A stretch of 33,378 nucleotides of DNA from Bacillus taeanensis (GCF_003318295.1 NZ_QOCW01000038.1:1-33378); one strand, 5' to 3'; positions 7,538 through 15,334 are shown, counted from the stretch's first letter. Numbers and translations are program-made. The notes: generated from the letters alone by a model not told the origin.

Positions 7538-8830
7538 ATGGTTATGAATGAACAGTTAAACGAGGAAAAAGTTTTTAAAGACCCCGTGCACCGTTATATC
7601 CATGTTCGTGATCAATTAATATGGGAACTTATCGGTACAAAAGAATTCCAAAGACTGCGCCGCATTCGCCAGTTAGGAACAACTTATTTAACATTCCATG
7701 GCGCAGAGCACAGCCGCTTTAGTCATTCGCTCGGCGTCTATGAAATTGTGCGCCGCATTATTGATATTTTTCAAGATCGTCCGGCATGGAACAATAAAGA
7801 TCGTCTGTTAAGTCTTTGTGCCGCTCTTTTACATGACGTGGGGCATGGTCCGTTTTCACATTCCTTTGAAAAAGTCTTTCATCTTGATCATGAAGACTTT
7901 ACACGGGGAATTATTTTAGGTGATACGGAAATTAACCTTATTTTACGAAAAATGGGAAATGATTTCCCGAAAAAAGTAGCCGATGTGATTGCGAAAACGT
8001 CTGATAATAAGCTTGTTGTCAGTCTTATTTCAAGTCAAATTGATGCCGACCGCATGGATTATTTACTGCGCGATGCTTATTTTACAGGAGTAAGCTACGG
8101 ACAATTTGATATTGAACGTATTTTACGTGTGATGAGGCCGCGTGAAGATCAAGTTGTCATTAAGCAAAGCGGCATGCATGCCGTAGAAGATTATATTATG
8201 AGCCGCTATCAAATGTATTGGCAAATTTATTTTCATCCCGTTACAAGAAGTGCGGAAGTGATTTTAACAAAAATTCTTCACCGTGCTAAACATTTAAAAG
8301 AAAGCGGTTATCAATTTAAGCTTCAGCCTGTTCATTTTTATTCGCTGTTTGCGGGAAATGTGACCCTTACCGATTATTTAAAACTAGATGAGGCGGTGGT
8401 GCTGTACTATTTCCAAATTTGGCAGGAAGAAGAGGATGCTATTTTACAAGACCTCTGCCGCCGCTTTATGAACCGCAACTTATTTAAATATGTGGAATTT
8501 AATCCAAACCTGCAGATGAACGAGTGGCGCGAGCTTTATGAAACGTTTAAGGAAGCTGGAATTGATCCGGACTATTATTTAGTGGTTGATTCGTCTTCTG
8601 ATTTACCGTATGATTTTTATCGTCCGGGTGAAGAAGGAGAGCGTCTTCCAATTCATTTGTTAAAGCCAAGTGGCGAACTGCGTGAGTTATCTCGTGAATC
8701 AGAAGTAGTAGAGGCGATTTCAGGGAAAAAGCGCACCGATCATAAATTATATTATCCAAAAGATTTAATCAACGATCTGACAAAAAATCGCGATGCAAAA
8801 GAGAAAATTAAGCAAATTTTAAATGATTAA
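7538..8830 (+). CDS. ywfO: HD-domain phosphohydrolase YwfO
   Basis: Member of the dNTP triphosphohydrolase-like HD family; the B. subtilis homologue YwfO is about 433 residues and this one 430. N-terminal KVFKDPVHRYIHV, the HD core with EHSRFSHSLGVYE (His63) and LLHDVGHGPFSHSFEKV (His99-Asp100), and SQIDADRMDYLLRDAYFTGVSYG are typical. The C-terminus (about 320-430) is charged and less conserved. An upstream ATG at 7514 is possible, but GGAGAG sits eight to nine bases before ATG 7538. It is followed 12 bases later by ywgA, so the two form an operon conserved in Bacillus. Confidence 0.9.
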   Translation: MVMNEQLNEEKVFKDPVHRYIHVRDQLIWELIGTKEFQRLRRIRQLGTTYLTFHGAEHSRFSHSLGVYEIVRRIIDIFQDRPAWNNKDRLLSLCAALLHDVGHGPFSHSFEKVFHLDHEDFTRGIILGDTEINLILRKMGNDFPKKVADVIAKTSDNKLVVSLISSQIDADRMDYLLRDAYFTGVSYGQFDIERILRVMRPREDQVVIKQSGMHAVEDYIMSRYQMYWQIYFHPVTRSAEVILTKILHRAKHLKESGYQFKLQPVHFYSLFAGNVTLTDYLKLDEAVVLYYFQIWQEEEDAILQDLCRRFMNRNLFKYVEFNPNLQMNEWRELYETFKEAGIDPDYYLVVDSSSDLPYDFYRPGEEGERLPIHLLKPSGELRELSRESEVVEAISGKKRTDHKLYYPKDLINDLTKNRDAKEKIKQILND

Positions 8831-8842
8831 GGGGGGAATAAA

Positions 8843-9346
8843 GTGCTTGAAGATCACGCTAAGCTGATGACGGTGTTTCAATGTGCGGGCGAAATTATTG
8901 GGCGAAAAAAGCTTCAAAAAATTATTTATATTGCCAAAAAGCTCCGTCTTCCATTTCATGAGCGCTATCAATTCCACTTTTACGGTCCATATTCTGAAGA
9001 ATTAACGCTTCGCATCGAAGAGCTTTATAATTTAGGATGGGTCAGTGAAGTAAAAGAGAAAAAAGGCGGTTATTATCAATACCGTTATAAAATAACAGAG
9101 GACGGCGAAAAGTTTTTAACTCATTATAAGTTGGACATGCCTGAATTAAATGGTTTAATTCAGACGATGAATGAACAAAACTCAAGGTTTCTAGAACTTG
9201 TTTCAACAGTGCTCTACTTTGACGATCTTTCGAAAGAAGAAGTAAAGGAAAAAGTCTTTACGTTAAAGAAAAAGCAAAATTATTCGGAAGAAGAACTTGA
9301 AGAAGCGTATCGCTATATTGATACAATTAGTAAAGTGCTGTCCTGA
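8843..9346 (+). CDS. ywgA: YwgA family protein
   Basis: Conserved Bacillus protein of unknown function, 167 residues here and about 166 in B. subtilis. It starts with GTG after AAGGGGGGAA. The N-terminal half contains RKKLQKIIYIAKKLRL, FHFYGPYSEELTLRIEELYNLGWV and YKITEDGEKFL, a pattern that resembles the Panacea (DUF4065/SocA-like) fold with its K-LQK-LY and YGPYS elements and a winged-helix-like end. The C-terminal third is helical and charged. That resemblance is by eye only. It is coupled to ywfO, suggesting a joint role. Confidence 0.85.
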   Translation: MLEDHAKLMTVFQCAGEIIGRKKLQKIIYIAKKLRLPFHERYQFHFYGPYSEELTLRIEELYNLGWVSEVKEKKGGYYQYRYKITEDGEKFLTHYKLDMPELNGLIQTMNEQNSRFLELVSTVLYFDDLSKEEVKEKVFTLKKKQNYSEEELEEAYRYIDTISKVLS

Positions 9347-9379
9347 CTATTTTAGGTGTTTTAATAAAGAAATAGCAGG

Positions 9380-9405
9380 GAAAGGTAAGGATATCCTTAC
9401 CTTTC
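9380..9405 (+). terminator. Perfect palindrome after ywgA, probable terminator
   Basis: GAAAGGTAAGG-ATAT-CCTTACCTTTC is a perfect 26-bp palindrome 34 bases after the ywgA stop. The T tract is interrupted by C, so termination may be moderate. Confidence 0.6.
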
Positions 9406-9462
9406 TTCCTCTGTATATCATTTGACACTCACTGATTTTTATTATGGAAAAGGATGAAAAAA

Positions 9463-9891
9463 ATGGCCCAACGCACACGTGCTTCAGCACTTCCTGTTGT
9501 AACGGTTTTAATATTGGATGATGTTGGACGTTTTTTATTACAAAAACCTATCACTCATCAGGAATGGAAGCTTCCTCTTGTATGGATGGATGAGCCGGGT
9601 GCTTCGATTGAAGAAATGGTAAGAGAAAAAATAAAAGAGACAATAGGTCTTGAAATCGGGACATTAGTGCTGCAGGCAGTATATTCAGGAGAAGAATTTT
9701 TCTTTGAAAAACATGATGGTACAAAGGTATATAACTTCACAATTGCATATACAGCAAACGTTGTAAATGTAACTGTACCTTCTATTGTTGGACAAGCAGT
9801 TGAGTATGAGTTTTTTCACTTTTACGATTTTCCCGAAGCAGTCCAACGTCAGCATCATCTTATTTTAAAATCTTTTACAAATCATGACTAA
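9463..9891 (+). CDS. Degenerate Nudix-like protein
   Basis: The 142-residue protein has the opening of a Nudix hydrolase fold (ALPVVTVLILDDVGRFLLQKP, then HQEWKLPLVWMDEPGASIEEMV). However, the Nudix box G-x5-E-x7-REUxEExGU is largely eroded. The aligned stretch ends KETIGL and keeps one glutamate and the glycine, while the first acidic position is Ala and the RE and second E are replaced by Glu-Lys and Thr. Catalysis by the standard metal-dependent mechanism is therefore doubtful. ATG 9463 is preferred to ATG 9454 because AAAAGG abuts the latter and lies nine bases from the former. A single gene convergent with the next. Confidence 0.6.
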   Translation: MAQRTRASALPVVTVLILDDVGRFLLQKPITHQEWKLPLVWMDEPGASIEEMVREKIKETIGLEIGTLVLQAVYSGEEFFFEKHDGTKVYNFTIAYTANVVNVTVPSIVGQAVEYEFFHFYDFPEAVQRQHHLILKSFTNHD

Positions 9892-9893
9892 AG

Positions 9894-9947
9894 AAAAAGG
9901 TCAAGTCAAGCGCATCCATTAAGTGAACCGCTTGACTTGACCTTTTT
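9894..9947. terminator. Bidirectional terminator
   Basis: Long stem AAAAAGGTCAAGTCAAGCG / CGCTTGACTTGACCTTTTT with a 16-base loop. The stop codon of the minus-strand membrane protein is in the loop. Confidence 0.85.
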
Positions 9948-10335
9948 TAGTGAAATGCTGCACCTTACTTTTTAACCAGCCAACAATATTCTTTGATAAC
10001 AAATAGGTTGTAAAAATTAATAAGAGCAGATAAACGAATGTTGCGATTAATAAGGTGAAATAAGGAACAATAAAAGAGGAAATGGAGTCAAACGAAATTG
10101 GATTTGACAGCGCTAATGAGTAAGCAGTAAAACCTTCAAAGATAAGAATTGTAATCACAGCTGTTTTGTATGGTTTTTTCTTTTCGATTTTTTTCATAAT
10201 AAAATGATGAAAAATAATAAATGAGAGCCATCCAATTCCGACAGCACAGCTGACTGCACCGAGGTGAAACGCATTGAAAAGGGTATACGTTAAAAATGAA
10301 AGGAGTCCAATACAAATTCCGGCAAGATAAGGCAT
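9919..10335 (-). CDS. Small integral membrane protein, unknown
   Basis: The 138-residue protein has about four hydrophobic segments (near residues 2-20, 23-42, 58-75 and 86-112) and a basic C-terminal tail ending in KSKVQHFTKKGQVKRFT. I do not recognise a family. ATG 10335 is chosen because GAGG lies four bases before it; an in-frame ATG at 10344 abuts AAAGGA with no space. It stands between two terminators and is probably monocistronic. Confidence 0.65.
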   Translation of the reverse strand: MPYLAGICIGLLSFLTYTLFNAFHLGAVSCAVGIGWLSFIIFHHFIMKKIEKKKPYKTAVITILIFEGFTAYSLALSNPISFDSISSFIVPYFTLLIATFVYLLLLIFTTYLLSKNIVGWLKSKVQHFTKKGQVKRFT

Positions 10336-10422
10336 GATCCTCATTCCTTTCTGAAGTTTTAATGATGATATTCCCTATTTCTGTCGAAGTAAACAGAAAA
10401 CCTGCCTATTTTGAAAAAATAG

Positions 10423-10456
10423 GAAAAAAGACACGTCAAAACGACGTGTCTTTTTT
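10423..10456. terminator. Bidirectional terminator downstream of the purine permease
   Basis: AAAAAAGACACGTC / GACGTGTCTTTTTT with an AAAAC loop, symmetrical A and T runs. Confidence 0.85.
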
Positions 10457-10460
10457 GGCA

Positions 10461-10505
10461 GGGGTCAGACCCCGCAAAAGGACAAAAACAGCAAAATGTC
10501 CTTTT
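10461..10505. repeat. Two adjacent palindromes between permease stop and terminator
   Basis: GGGGTCAGACCCC (10461-10473) is a perfect palindrome around an A. It is followed at once by AAAAGGACA (10476-10484) pairing with TGTCCTTTT (10497-10505). The first motif is the kind of short palindrome scattered through many bacterial genomes; with one copy here I cannot prove repetition. Confidence 0.4.
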
Positions 10506-10523
10506 GAGGAGGACATGATTTAG

Positions 10524-11828
10524 TTAGGCGTGTGGTAAAAAGGCAAGCTGATAGAAAAACAAGACAGCAAATAAGTAAAGAAGAGGATGGACTTCACGGC
10601 CTTTTCCTTTTACTAATTTAAGAAGTGGATACGAGATAAACCCAAGCGCAATGCCGGTTGCAATACTTGATGTTAACGGCATGCTTAAAATAATTAAAAA
10701 AGCAGGAAAGGCTTCATCAAATTGATTCCATTCAATTTTTCCAAGGCTTGTCATCATGAAGCTGCCGACAATAATTAATGCCGGAGCTGTAATGGCAGCA
10801 ATTCCTGATACAGCACTGACCATTGGACCGAAAAAGGCGGCAAGGATAAATAATCCGCTCACAACAACGGTTGTAAGGCCTGTGCGGCCGCCTGCAGCAA
10901 CACCTGATGATGATTCAATATACGCGCTTGTCGGACTTGTCCCAAACACGGAACCAGCTGTTGTCGCAACAGAATCAGCGAGCAGTGCTTGACGAGCGCG
11001 CGGCATTTTGTTTCCTTTCATAAGACCGGCTTGTTCAGCAACACCGATCATTGTGCCGGTTGTATCAAAAATTGTCACAAGTAAAAATGAGAAAACAACC
11101 GCATATAATCCGTAATTTACAACATCCATGAATGCTTGAAGGGGGCTTCCGAAAATAAAGAATTCTGGTGCCGCAGGAAGTGCGACAAATCCTTCTTCAA
11201 AACGGAGCTGTCCGGTAAAGTAAGCAATTATCCCCGTAATAATCATTCCGAAAAATAACGCACGATTTACATTTAAGGCGATTAAAATTAATGTAATCGC
11301 AAGACCGCCTAATGCGAGAAGAACAGATGGTGAATGAAGATCACCAAGGCCGACAAGGTTTTCGGGATGATCAGCGATAATTCCCGTTAAACGCAAGCCA
11401 ATAAATGCAATAAATAAGCCGATTCCTGCAGTAATACCGTGCTTTAAGTTGGCCGGAATTGCTTCAATTAATTTTTCTCGAAATGGTGTTAATGATAAAA
11501 TAACAAATAATAAACCTGAGACAAAAACGGCGCCAAAAGCAATTTCATAAGGCACGCCTTCTTGTCCATTTACAACTGAAAAAGCAAAATAAGCATTTAA
11601 ACCCATTCCTGGTGCAATCGCAATGGGATAGTTTGCAAACAATGCCATCCAAAGCGAGCCGATCACCGTGGCGATAATCGTTGCCATAAATACTGTATCA
11701 AACGGTACGCCTGCTTGTGAGAGAATAATTGGATTTACGATAATAATGTAAGCCATCGTTAAAAAGGTTGTAAATCCTGCAAGTACTTCTGTTTTTGCAT
11801 TTGTTCCGTGTTCTTGTAATTTAAACAT
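10524..11828 (-). CDS. pbuO: Purine (hypoxanthine/guanine) permease, PbuG/PbuO family
   Basis: Cytoplasmic-membrane nucleobase:cation symporter of the AzgA/NCS2-like family. The 434 residues agree with B. subtilis PbuO (432) and PbuG (440). Motifs are TEVLAGFTTFLTMAYIIIVNP at the N-terminus, NYPIAIAPGMGLNAYFAF, FDTTGTMIGVAEQAG and the FGTSPTSAYIESSSGVAAGGRTG loop in the pore. The opening MFKLQEHGTNAKTE and the lack of any recognisable purine riboswitch fit PbuO better than PbuG, but this is not decisive. ATG 11828 has TTTGGAGG eight bases before it, better than an upstream ATG at 11852. Paired PurR-like boxes precede it. Confidence 0.85.
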   Translation of the reverse strand: MFKLQEHGTNAKTEVLAGFTTFLTMAYIIIVNPIILSQAGVPFDTVFMATIIATVIGSLWMALFANYPIAIAPGMGLNAYFAFSVVNGQEGVPYEIAFGAVFVSGLLFVILSLTPFREKLIEAIPANLKHGITAGIGLFIAFIGLRLTGIIADHPENLVGLGDLHSPSVLLALGGLAITLILIALNVNRALFFGMIITGIIAYFTGQLRFEEGFVALPAAPEFFIFGSPLQAFMDVVNYGLYAVVFSFLLVTIFDTTGTMIGVAEQAGLMKGNKMPRARQALLADSVATTAGSVFGTSPTSAYIESSSGVAAGGRTGLTTVVVSGLFILAAFFGPMVSAVSGIAAITAPALIIVGSFMMTSLGKIEWNQFDEAFPAFLIILSMPLTSSIATGIALGFISYPLLKLVKGKGREVHPLLYLFAVLFFYQLAFLPHA

Positions 11829-11840
11829 AATAACCTCCAA

Positions 11841-11884
11841 AAATACGAACATTTTTATTGCCGTATAATATAATATTCGTTTAT
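11841..11884 (-). promoter_or_regulatory. Inverted pair of PurR-type boxes upstream of the permease
   Basis: AAATACGAACATT (11841-11853) and, on the other strand, ATAAACGAATATT (11872-11884) are inverted copies around CGAA cores, 18 bases apart. PurR of B. subtilis binds two inverted AWWWCCGAACWWT boxes about 16-17 bases apart, often at purine permease genes. A/T-rich -10-like sequence lies between them. Confidence 0.5.
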
Positions 11885-12050
11885 TAGTGGAAATGCAAGA
11901 GGTGAATGTTGTTTTTTTGTTTTTTCATATAATAAAGGGTTGAGAGGATAGAGAAGATGAAGGAAGTAGGAGCAATATGATAAAATAAAGCTAGCTAATA
12001 AACTGCTTGATGGCGGTATGGAGTGTAAGGAGTATAAGGAGGAAAAAGAA

Positions 12051-12575
12051 ATGAATGATTTTTTTAACAGCGGAAATAAAAAGGCAGAATTTAATATTAT
12101 AAAGAAAAAAGATTCAACAGACGGTCACGGCGGTTTTGGAGCAGGTTCCTTTTCCCTCGATAACATGTCGCCTGTATTTGTTGATCCTGCAGAAGGGGAA
12201 GCGTTTATCGATATTGGCGCAATGCACGCACGCAGCAAAGTTGAAAAAGGAATTAAGTTTTTGCCGGATAAAGGCGAAGTACCGAACGGAAAATTATATT
12301 GGCTCGTATGGGTCACGATTTTCCAAGGCGAAAATGGACCGTATTACGGCGGCCTTGGGGCATGTGATATGCTTGTTGACCGCGAGGCACGCCGCGGTTA
12401 TAAAATGCTTCCTGTACACGTAAATAACATGGACCGTTCTCGCAAAGGCAGAATTATTGTTGATGAAATGGATGAGAACTCAAAAACAATTTTAGCTGAT
12501 TTCTTAAAAAGCTATAATAAAGAGTTTTGGGAAAATTCATCTGCTGAATTGAAAGAAGCATTAGGAGCAAAATAG
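12051..12575 (+). CDS. ywhD: YwhD family protein
   Basis: Conserved Bacillaceae protein of unknown function, 174 residues (B. subtilis YwhD about 172). The opening NKKAEFNIIKKKDSTDGHGGFGAG, the segment FIDIGAMHARSKVEKGIKF, LYWLVWVTI and the RRGYKMLPVHVNNMDRSRKGRI block are all characteristic. Soluble, no signal peptide. ATG 12051 follows AAGGAGG by eight bases; an upstream in-frame ATG at 12018 has no such signal. Confidence 0.9.
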   Translation: MNDFFNSGNKKAEFNIIKKKDSTDGHGGFGAGSFSLDNMSPVFVDPAEGEAFIDIGAMHARSKVEKGIKFLPDKGEVPNGKLYWLVWVTIFQGENGPYYGGLGACDMLVDREARRGYKMLPVHVNNMDRSRKGRIIVDEMDENSKTILADFLKSYNKEFWENSSAELKEALGAK

Positions 12576-12696
12576 CAAGAGGGTATTTCAGATAACTTTG
12601 AATCTTTTTTGAACATTTTTAAAAACACTTGAGCTTTTAAGGAAGAAGCCGTACACTTGTTTTACACATATACACACTTTTTTATTGCTAGGACAT

Positions 12697-12735
12697 AAAG
12701 CAGCCCGGGGGATTAGGACACCTCGGGCTGCTTTG
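12697..12735 (+). terminator. Hairpin after ywhD, probable terminator
   Basis: AAAGCAGCCCG (12697-12707) pairs exactly with CGGGCTGCTTT (12724-12734). The stem is strong but the T tract is short. It is 120 bases after the ywhD stop and the only likely end for that transcript. Confidence 0.55.
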
Positions 12736-12823
12736 TGGGGAAATATACGCCTGTTTGGTAACGTTTACGAAATAGTGATATTATTTCCAAATTTCATTAA
12801 TATGGCTTTGAATTGTCGAGGTT

Positions 12824-12868
12824 TGTTCACAACAATAAAAGGGATCAACATTGTAAAACAGTGTGAAC
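12824..12868 (+). promoter_or_regulatory. Inverted repeat upstream of the SCO gene
   Basis: TGTTCACA (12824-12831) and TGTGAACA (12861-12868) are exact inverted copies, with inner ACAAT (12832-12836) and ATTGT (12849-12853) extending a possible hairpin. Either a leader structure or a spaced operator. TTGTGAA half-sites recall Rex, but the spacing is much too long for a standard Rex site. The rest of 12576-12915 shows nothing else convincing. Confidence 0.35.
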
Positions 12869-12915
12869 ACCATTACACTTGTAAATGTAACTAGCAGTAT
12901 TGGAGGTTTACAGCA

Positions 12916-13506
12916 ATGAAATTAGATAAAAAAGCAGGACTTTTATTAGTAACAGGTGTCGTAATCATTGGTGGTCTTCTTTATTGGCTTTTTCTCGAAA
13001 AAACAAGCCTTGAGTATTATGGAGAGTTTCCTAATACAGAGCTAAAGACAATTGAAGGAGAAACATATTCCTTTACAGAGTCAACAGATAAAGTGCGGCT
13101 TGTCGAGTTTTTATTTTTAAATTGTCCCGATGTTTGTCCAACAACGACGGTTAAAATGCAGTGGCTTCAGGAGAAACTGAAGGAAGAGGGATTGTTTGGC
13201 GACAAAGTCGAATTTGTAATGATTACCTTTGATCCAGAACGCGATACAGTGGAGCGTCTTGAAGAATACGCGAAAAATATGAGTCTTGATCGAAGCGGCT
13301 GGGTTATTATTCGCGATGAGGAAGAAAAAATTAAAGAAGTAACAGGGGCACTTAATTATTTCGTTCAGGAGCAGGGCGACTTTATTATTCATACAACGAA
13401 AACGTATTTAGTTGATGAAGAAGGCAATATTCGCGCACAGCTCGGCATGGGCGAAGAGTTTAATGAAGAAGAAGCGTTAAAACAAATTAAAACGCTCCTT
13501 CGTTAA
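12916..13506 (+). CDS. SCO family copper chaperone for cytochrome c oxidase
   Basis: Thioredoxin-fold protein that delivers copper to, or reduces, the CuA site of cytochrome oxidase subunit II on the outer face of the membrane. The 196-residue protein has one N-terminal membrane segment (about 7-26). It carries the metal-binding CPDVCP (Cys70, Cys74) and the conserved His159 in IIHTTKTYLVDE. Unlike B. subtilis Sco (YpmQ), no lipobox cysteine is present, so it is membrane-anchored rather than a lipoprotein. RBS TGGAGG. Followed 14 bases later by ctaG. Confidence 0.9.
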   Translation: MKLDKKAGLLLVTGVVIIGGLLYWLFLEKTSLEYYGEFPNTELKTIEGETYSFTESTDKVRLVEFLFLNCPDVCPTTTVKMQWLQEKLKEEGLFGDKVEFVMITFDPERDTVERLEEYAKNMSLDRSGWVIIRDEEEKIKEVTGALNYFVQEQGDFIIHTTKTYLVDEEGNIRAQLGMGEEFNEEEALKQIKTLLR

Positions 13507-13520
13507 AGGAGGTTTTTTAA

Positions 13521-14426
13521 ATGGGGGTTGAATACTTTGGTTGGCGGGCATTGTGGAATCCGGAAATGATTGTTGTGACGCTAATTCTCGCTGTTCTTTA
13601 TGTAGAGCTGATTGGACCGCTAAGACGCTTTTTCCCTGACTCAGCTCCGGCAACCTTAAAGCAAAAGCTCTTTTTCTTCCTTGGACTTCTTGCGTTATAT
13701 GCAGCAAAAGGAAGTCCGATGGAAATATACAGCCACTTTATGTTTAGTGTGCATATGACGCAGATGGCGATCTTTTTCTTAGTGATGCCGCCGCTGTTAA
13801 TGCTCGGTATTCCGGCATGGGCGTACAGACCGCTGTTTCGGATGCCTAGACTTAGTAAAGTGTTGAATTTTATTACAAAGCCGCTTTTAACAGTGATTAT
13901 TTTTAACGGCTTGTTCTCGTTTTATCATATGCCGATGGTGTTTGATAAAATTATGGCCAACGAATTTTTACATTTTAGCTATGTTTCTGTGCTGCTTGTG
14001 ACAGCCTTTTTAATGTGGTGGCCGCTGTTATGTCCACTTCCTGAAAAAGATCATATGTCAGGTCTTGCAAAGCTTGGTTATATTTTTGCGGACGGTATTT
14101 TAATTACACCGGCCTGTGCGCTCATTATTTTTGCAGAAACACCTCTTTACCAAACATACACCGATCCTGCCGTTTGGGTACAGGTGATGCAGTTTTGTGT
14201 GCCGGCAGGAATTAGTCTTGACGGATTAACGCCGCAGCAGTTTTCTTGGTTTGATACGGTAGAAGACCAGCAGCTTGGCGGTATTGTCATGAAAATTATC
14301 CAAGAGATTGTTTATGGTACTGTATTAGGCGTTGTGATTTTTGCATGGATGAAAAAAGAGCGTGCCAATGATCAATATGACTTAAATCCAAGCGCGAAGT
14401 TTCTGGCGATGAGAAACCGTGGTTAA
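13521..14426 (+). CDS. ctaG: Cytochrome c oxidase assembly factor CtaG (caa3 type)
   Basis: Polytopic membrane protein required for assembly of caa3 oxidase in Bacillus, unrelated in sequence to mitochondrial Cox11. The 301 residues (B. subtilis CtaG about 297) show about seven membrane segments. Conserved histidine-containing stretches include YSHFMFSVHMTQMAIFFLVM, FSFYHMPMVFD and LMWWPLLCPLP. RBS AAAGGAGG eight bases from ATG. It forms an operon with SCO; no oxidase structural genes are in the window. Confidence 0.92.
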   Translation: MGVEYFGWRALWNPEMIVVTLILAVLYVELIGPLRRFFPDSAPATLKQKLFFFLGLLALYAAKGSPMEIYSHFMFSVHMTQMAIFFLVMPPLLMLGIPAWAYRPLFRMPRLSKVLNFITKPLLTVIIFNGLFSFYHMPMVFDKIMANEFLHFSYVSVLLVTAFLMWWPLLCPLPEKDHMSGLAKLGYIFADGILITPACALIIFAETPLYQTYTDPAVWVQVMQFCVPAGISLDGLTPQQFSWFDTVEDQQLGGIVMKIIQEIVYGTVLGVVIFAWMKKERANDQYDLNPSAKFLAMRNRG

Positions 14427-14441
14427 TGATATCCTATCAAA

Positions 14442-14480
14442 AGAAGCGAGATGACACTCTAAAAAGTGAATCACGCTTTT
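14442..14480 (+). terminator. Terminator-like hairpin after ctaG
   Basis: AAGCG...GAT...ACT pairs with AGT...ATC...CGCTT with small internal loops, followed by seven T. The next gene is 90 bases downstream. Confidence 0.6.
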
Positions 14481-14573
14481 TTTGTCGTTTCTCTGTCACC
14501 TTTTTAAAAAAAATGGATGCGAAAGTGCGTTATGCTAAGGAGAGAGAAACGGTTGTGAAAGGGGAAGAAATCG

Positions 14574-14771
14574 ATGTACACATTTTTAACAGCCGCAGTT
14601 GTTGTAGTAATTGCATTTGCGCTTATTGGCACACTTTTAATTGCTTTTAATTCAACAGATAAAAAATACGGAGAAAAAACAAAAAGCAGACTTACAACAC
14701 TATCTTTTATTTATTTGTTTAGCTTTATTGTTATTTTTGGAGCACTGTTTCTGTTTATTTATATGGTTTAA
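14574..14771 (+). CDS. Small two-helix membrane protein
   Basis: A 65-residue protein with hydrophobic segments at about 3-25 and 43-64 joined by a charged loop (NSTDKKYGEKTKSRL). RBS AAAGGGGAAG about seven bases from ATG. I do not recognise the family. Its position directly after SCO-CtaG suggests a respiratory or assembly role, but that is inference only. Confidence 0.65.
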   Translation: MYTFLTAAVVVVIAFALIGTLLIAFNSTDKKYGEKTKSRLTTLSFIYLFSFIVIFGALFLFIYMV

Positions 14772-14806
14772 AACGATGACCCGTTTGGTGTGCATCGTTT
14801 TTTGCT
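14770..14806 (+). terminator. Terminator of the small membrane protein gene
   Basis: AAAACGATG / CATCGTTTTTT with a 14-base loop directly after the stop codon. Confidence 0.8.
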
Positions 14807-15048
14807 AACTAAATTTATCGTTTGTTTTTAACCTTAATTTATAAATGAGGTCCAACACTCTCGTACTAATCCACTGGCAAATAACTGCATATCAAATAAC
14901 TTTCCAATCGACAACAATGCCTGTTAAAAGTAAGATCGAGCTGTTAATCCCAAAAAGAATTTTACCAGGCGGAAGCTTTTTTAAGTATAAATTTAAATGA
15001 GCTGCTCTATACTGATAGTGTTTTAGTTTAAAAAATGAGGTGTGAAGC

Positions 15049-15288
15049 ATGAATCATAATCGTGACTATGATCGAGACGGCGACAGGGAAGATATGTTAA
15101 CTGAACAAGGACTAAAGGAAATTTTGGAACACTCCTATGCGGTGGAAAATGAACTGATGCGGCGGTATACGATGACAGCCGAACAAATTCATGATAATGA
15201 TGAACTGAAAGAAAGGCTCCGAAATTTCGCTGAAGGAAATGCAAAGCGAACACAGCAGCTCCGTGATGAAATTAATCAAATCCATTAA
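15049..15288 (+). CDS. Small charged helical protein, unknown
   Basis: A 79-residue soluble protein. The first 15 residues are almost all Asn, Asp, Arg and His; the rest is predicted helical with acidic and basic residues alternating (ILEHSYAVENELMRRY, LKERLRNFAEGNAKRTQQL). The two helices recall half of a four-helix bundle, but no metal-ligand pattern is evident. RBS GAGGTG about eight bases before ATG. A strong terminator follows, so it is a single-gene unit. Confidence 0.65.
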   Translation: MNHNRDYDRDGDREDMLTEQGLKEILEHSYAVENELMRRYTMTAEQIHDNDELKERLRNFAEGNAKRTQQLRDEINQIH

Positions 15289-15334
15289 AAGAACTGACCT
15301 GAAAGCTTTTTTACTTTCAGGTCAGTTTTTTATA
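15286..15334 (+). terminator. Strong terminator
   Basis: AAAAGAACTGACCTGAAAG / CTTTCAGGTCAGTTTTTT, perfect through the core with an eight-base loop. Confidence 0.9.

Noticed and set aside
9422..9445. Sigma-A promoter TTGACA...TATTAT before the Nudix-like gene
   Set aside because: The spacer is only 12 bases, too short for a working promoter.
10756..10992. Plus-strand 78-residue frame within the purine permease gene
   Set aside because: Antisense shadow of the conserved permease pore loop; no start signal.
12824..12868. Rex operator upstream of SCO
   Set aside because: TTGTGAA-like half-sites are present but about 30 bases apart, whereas Rex needs a compact palindrome.
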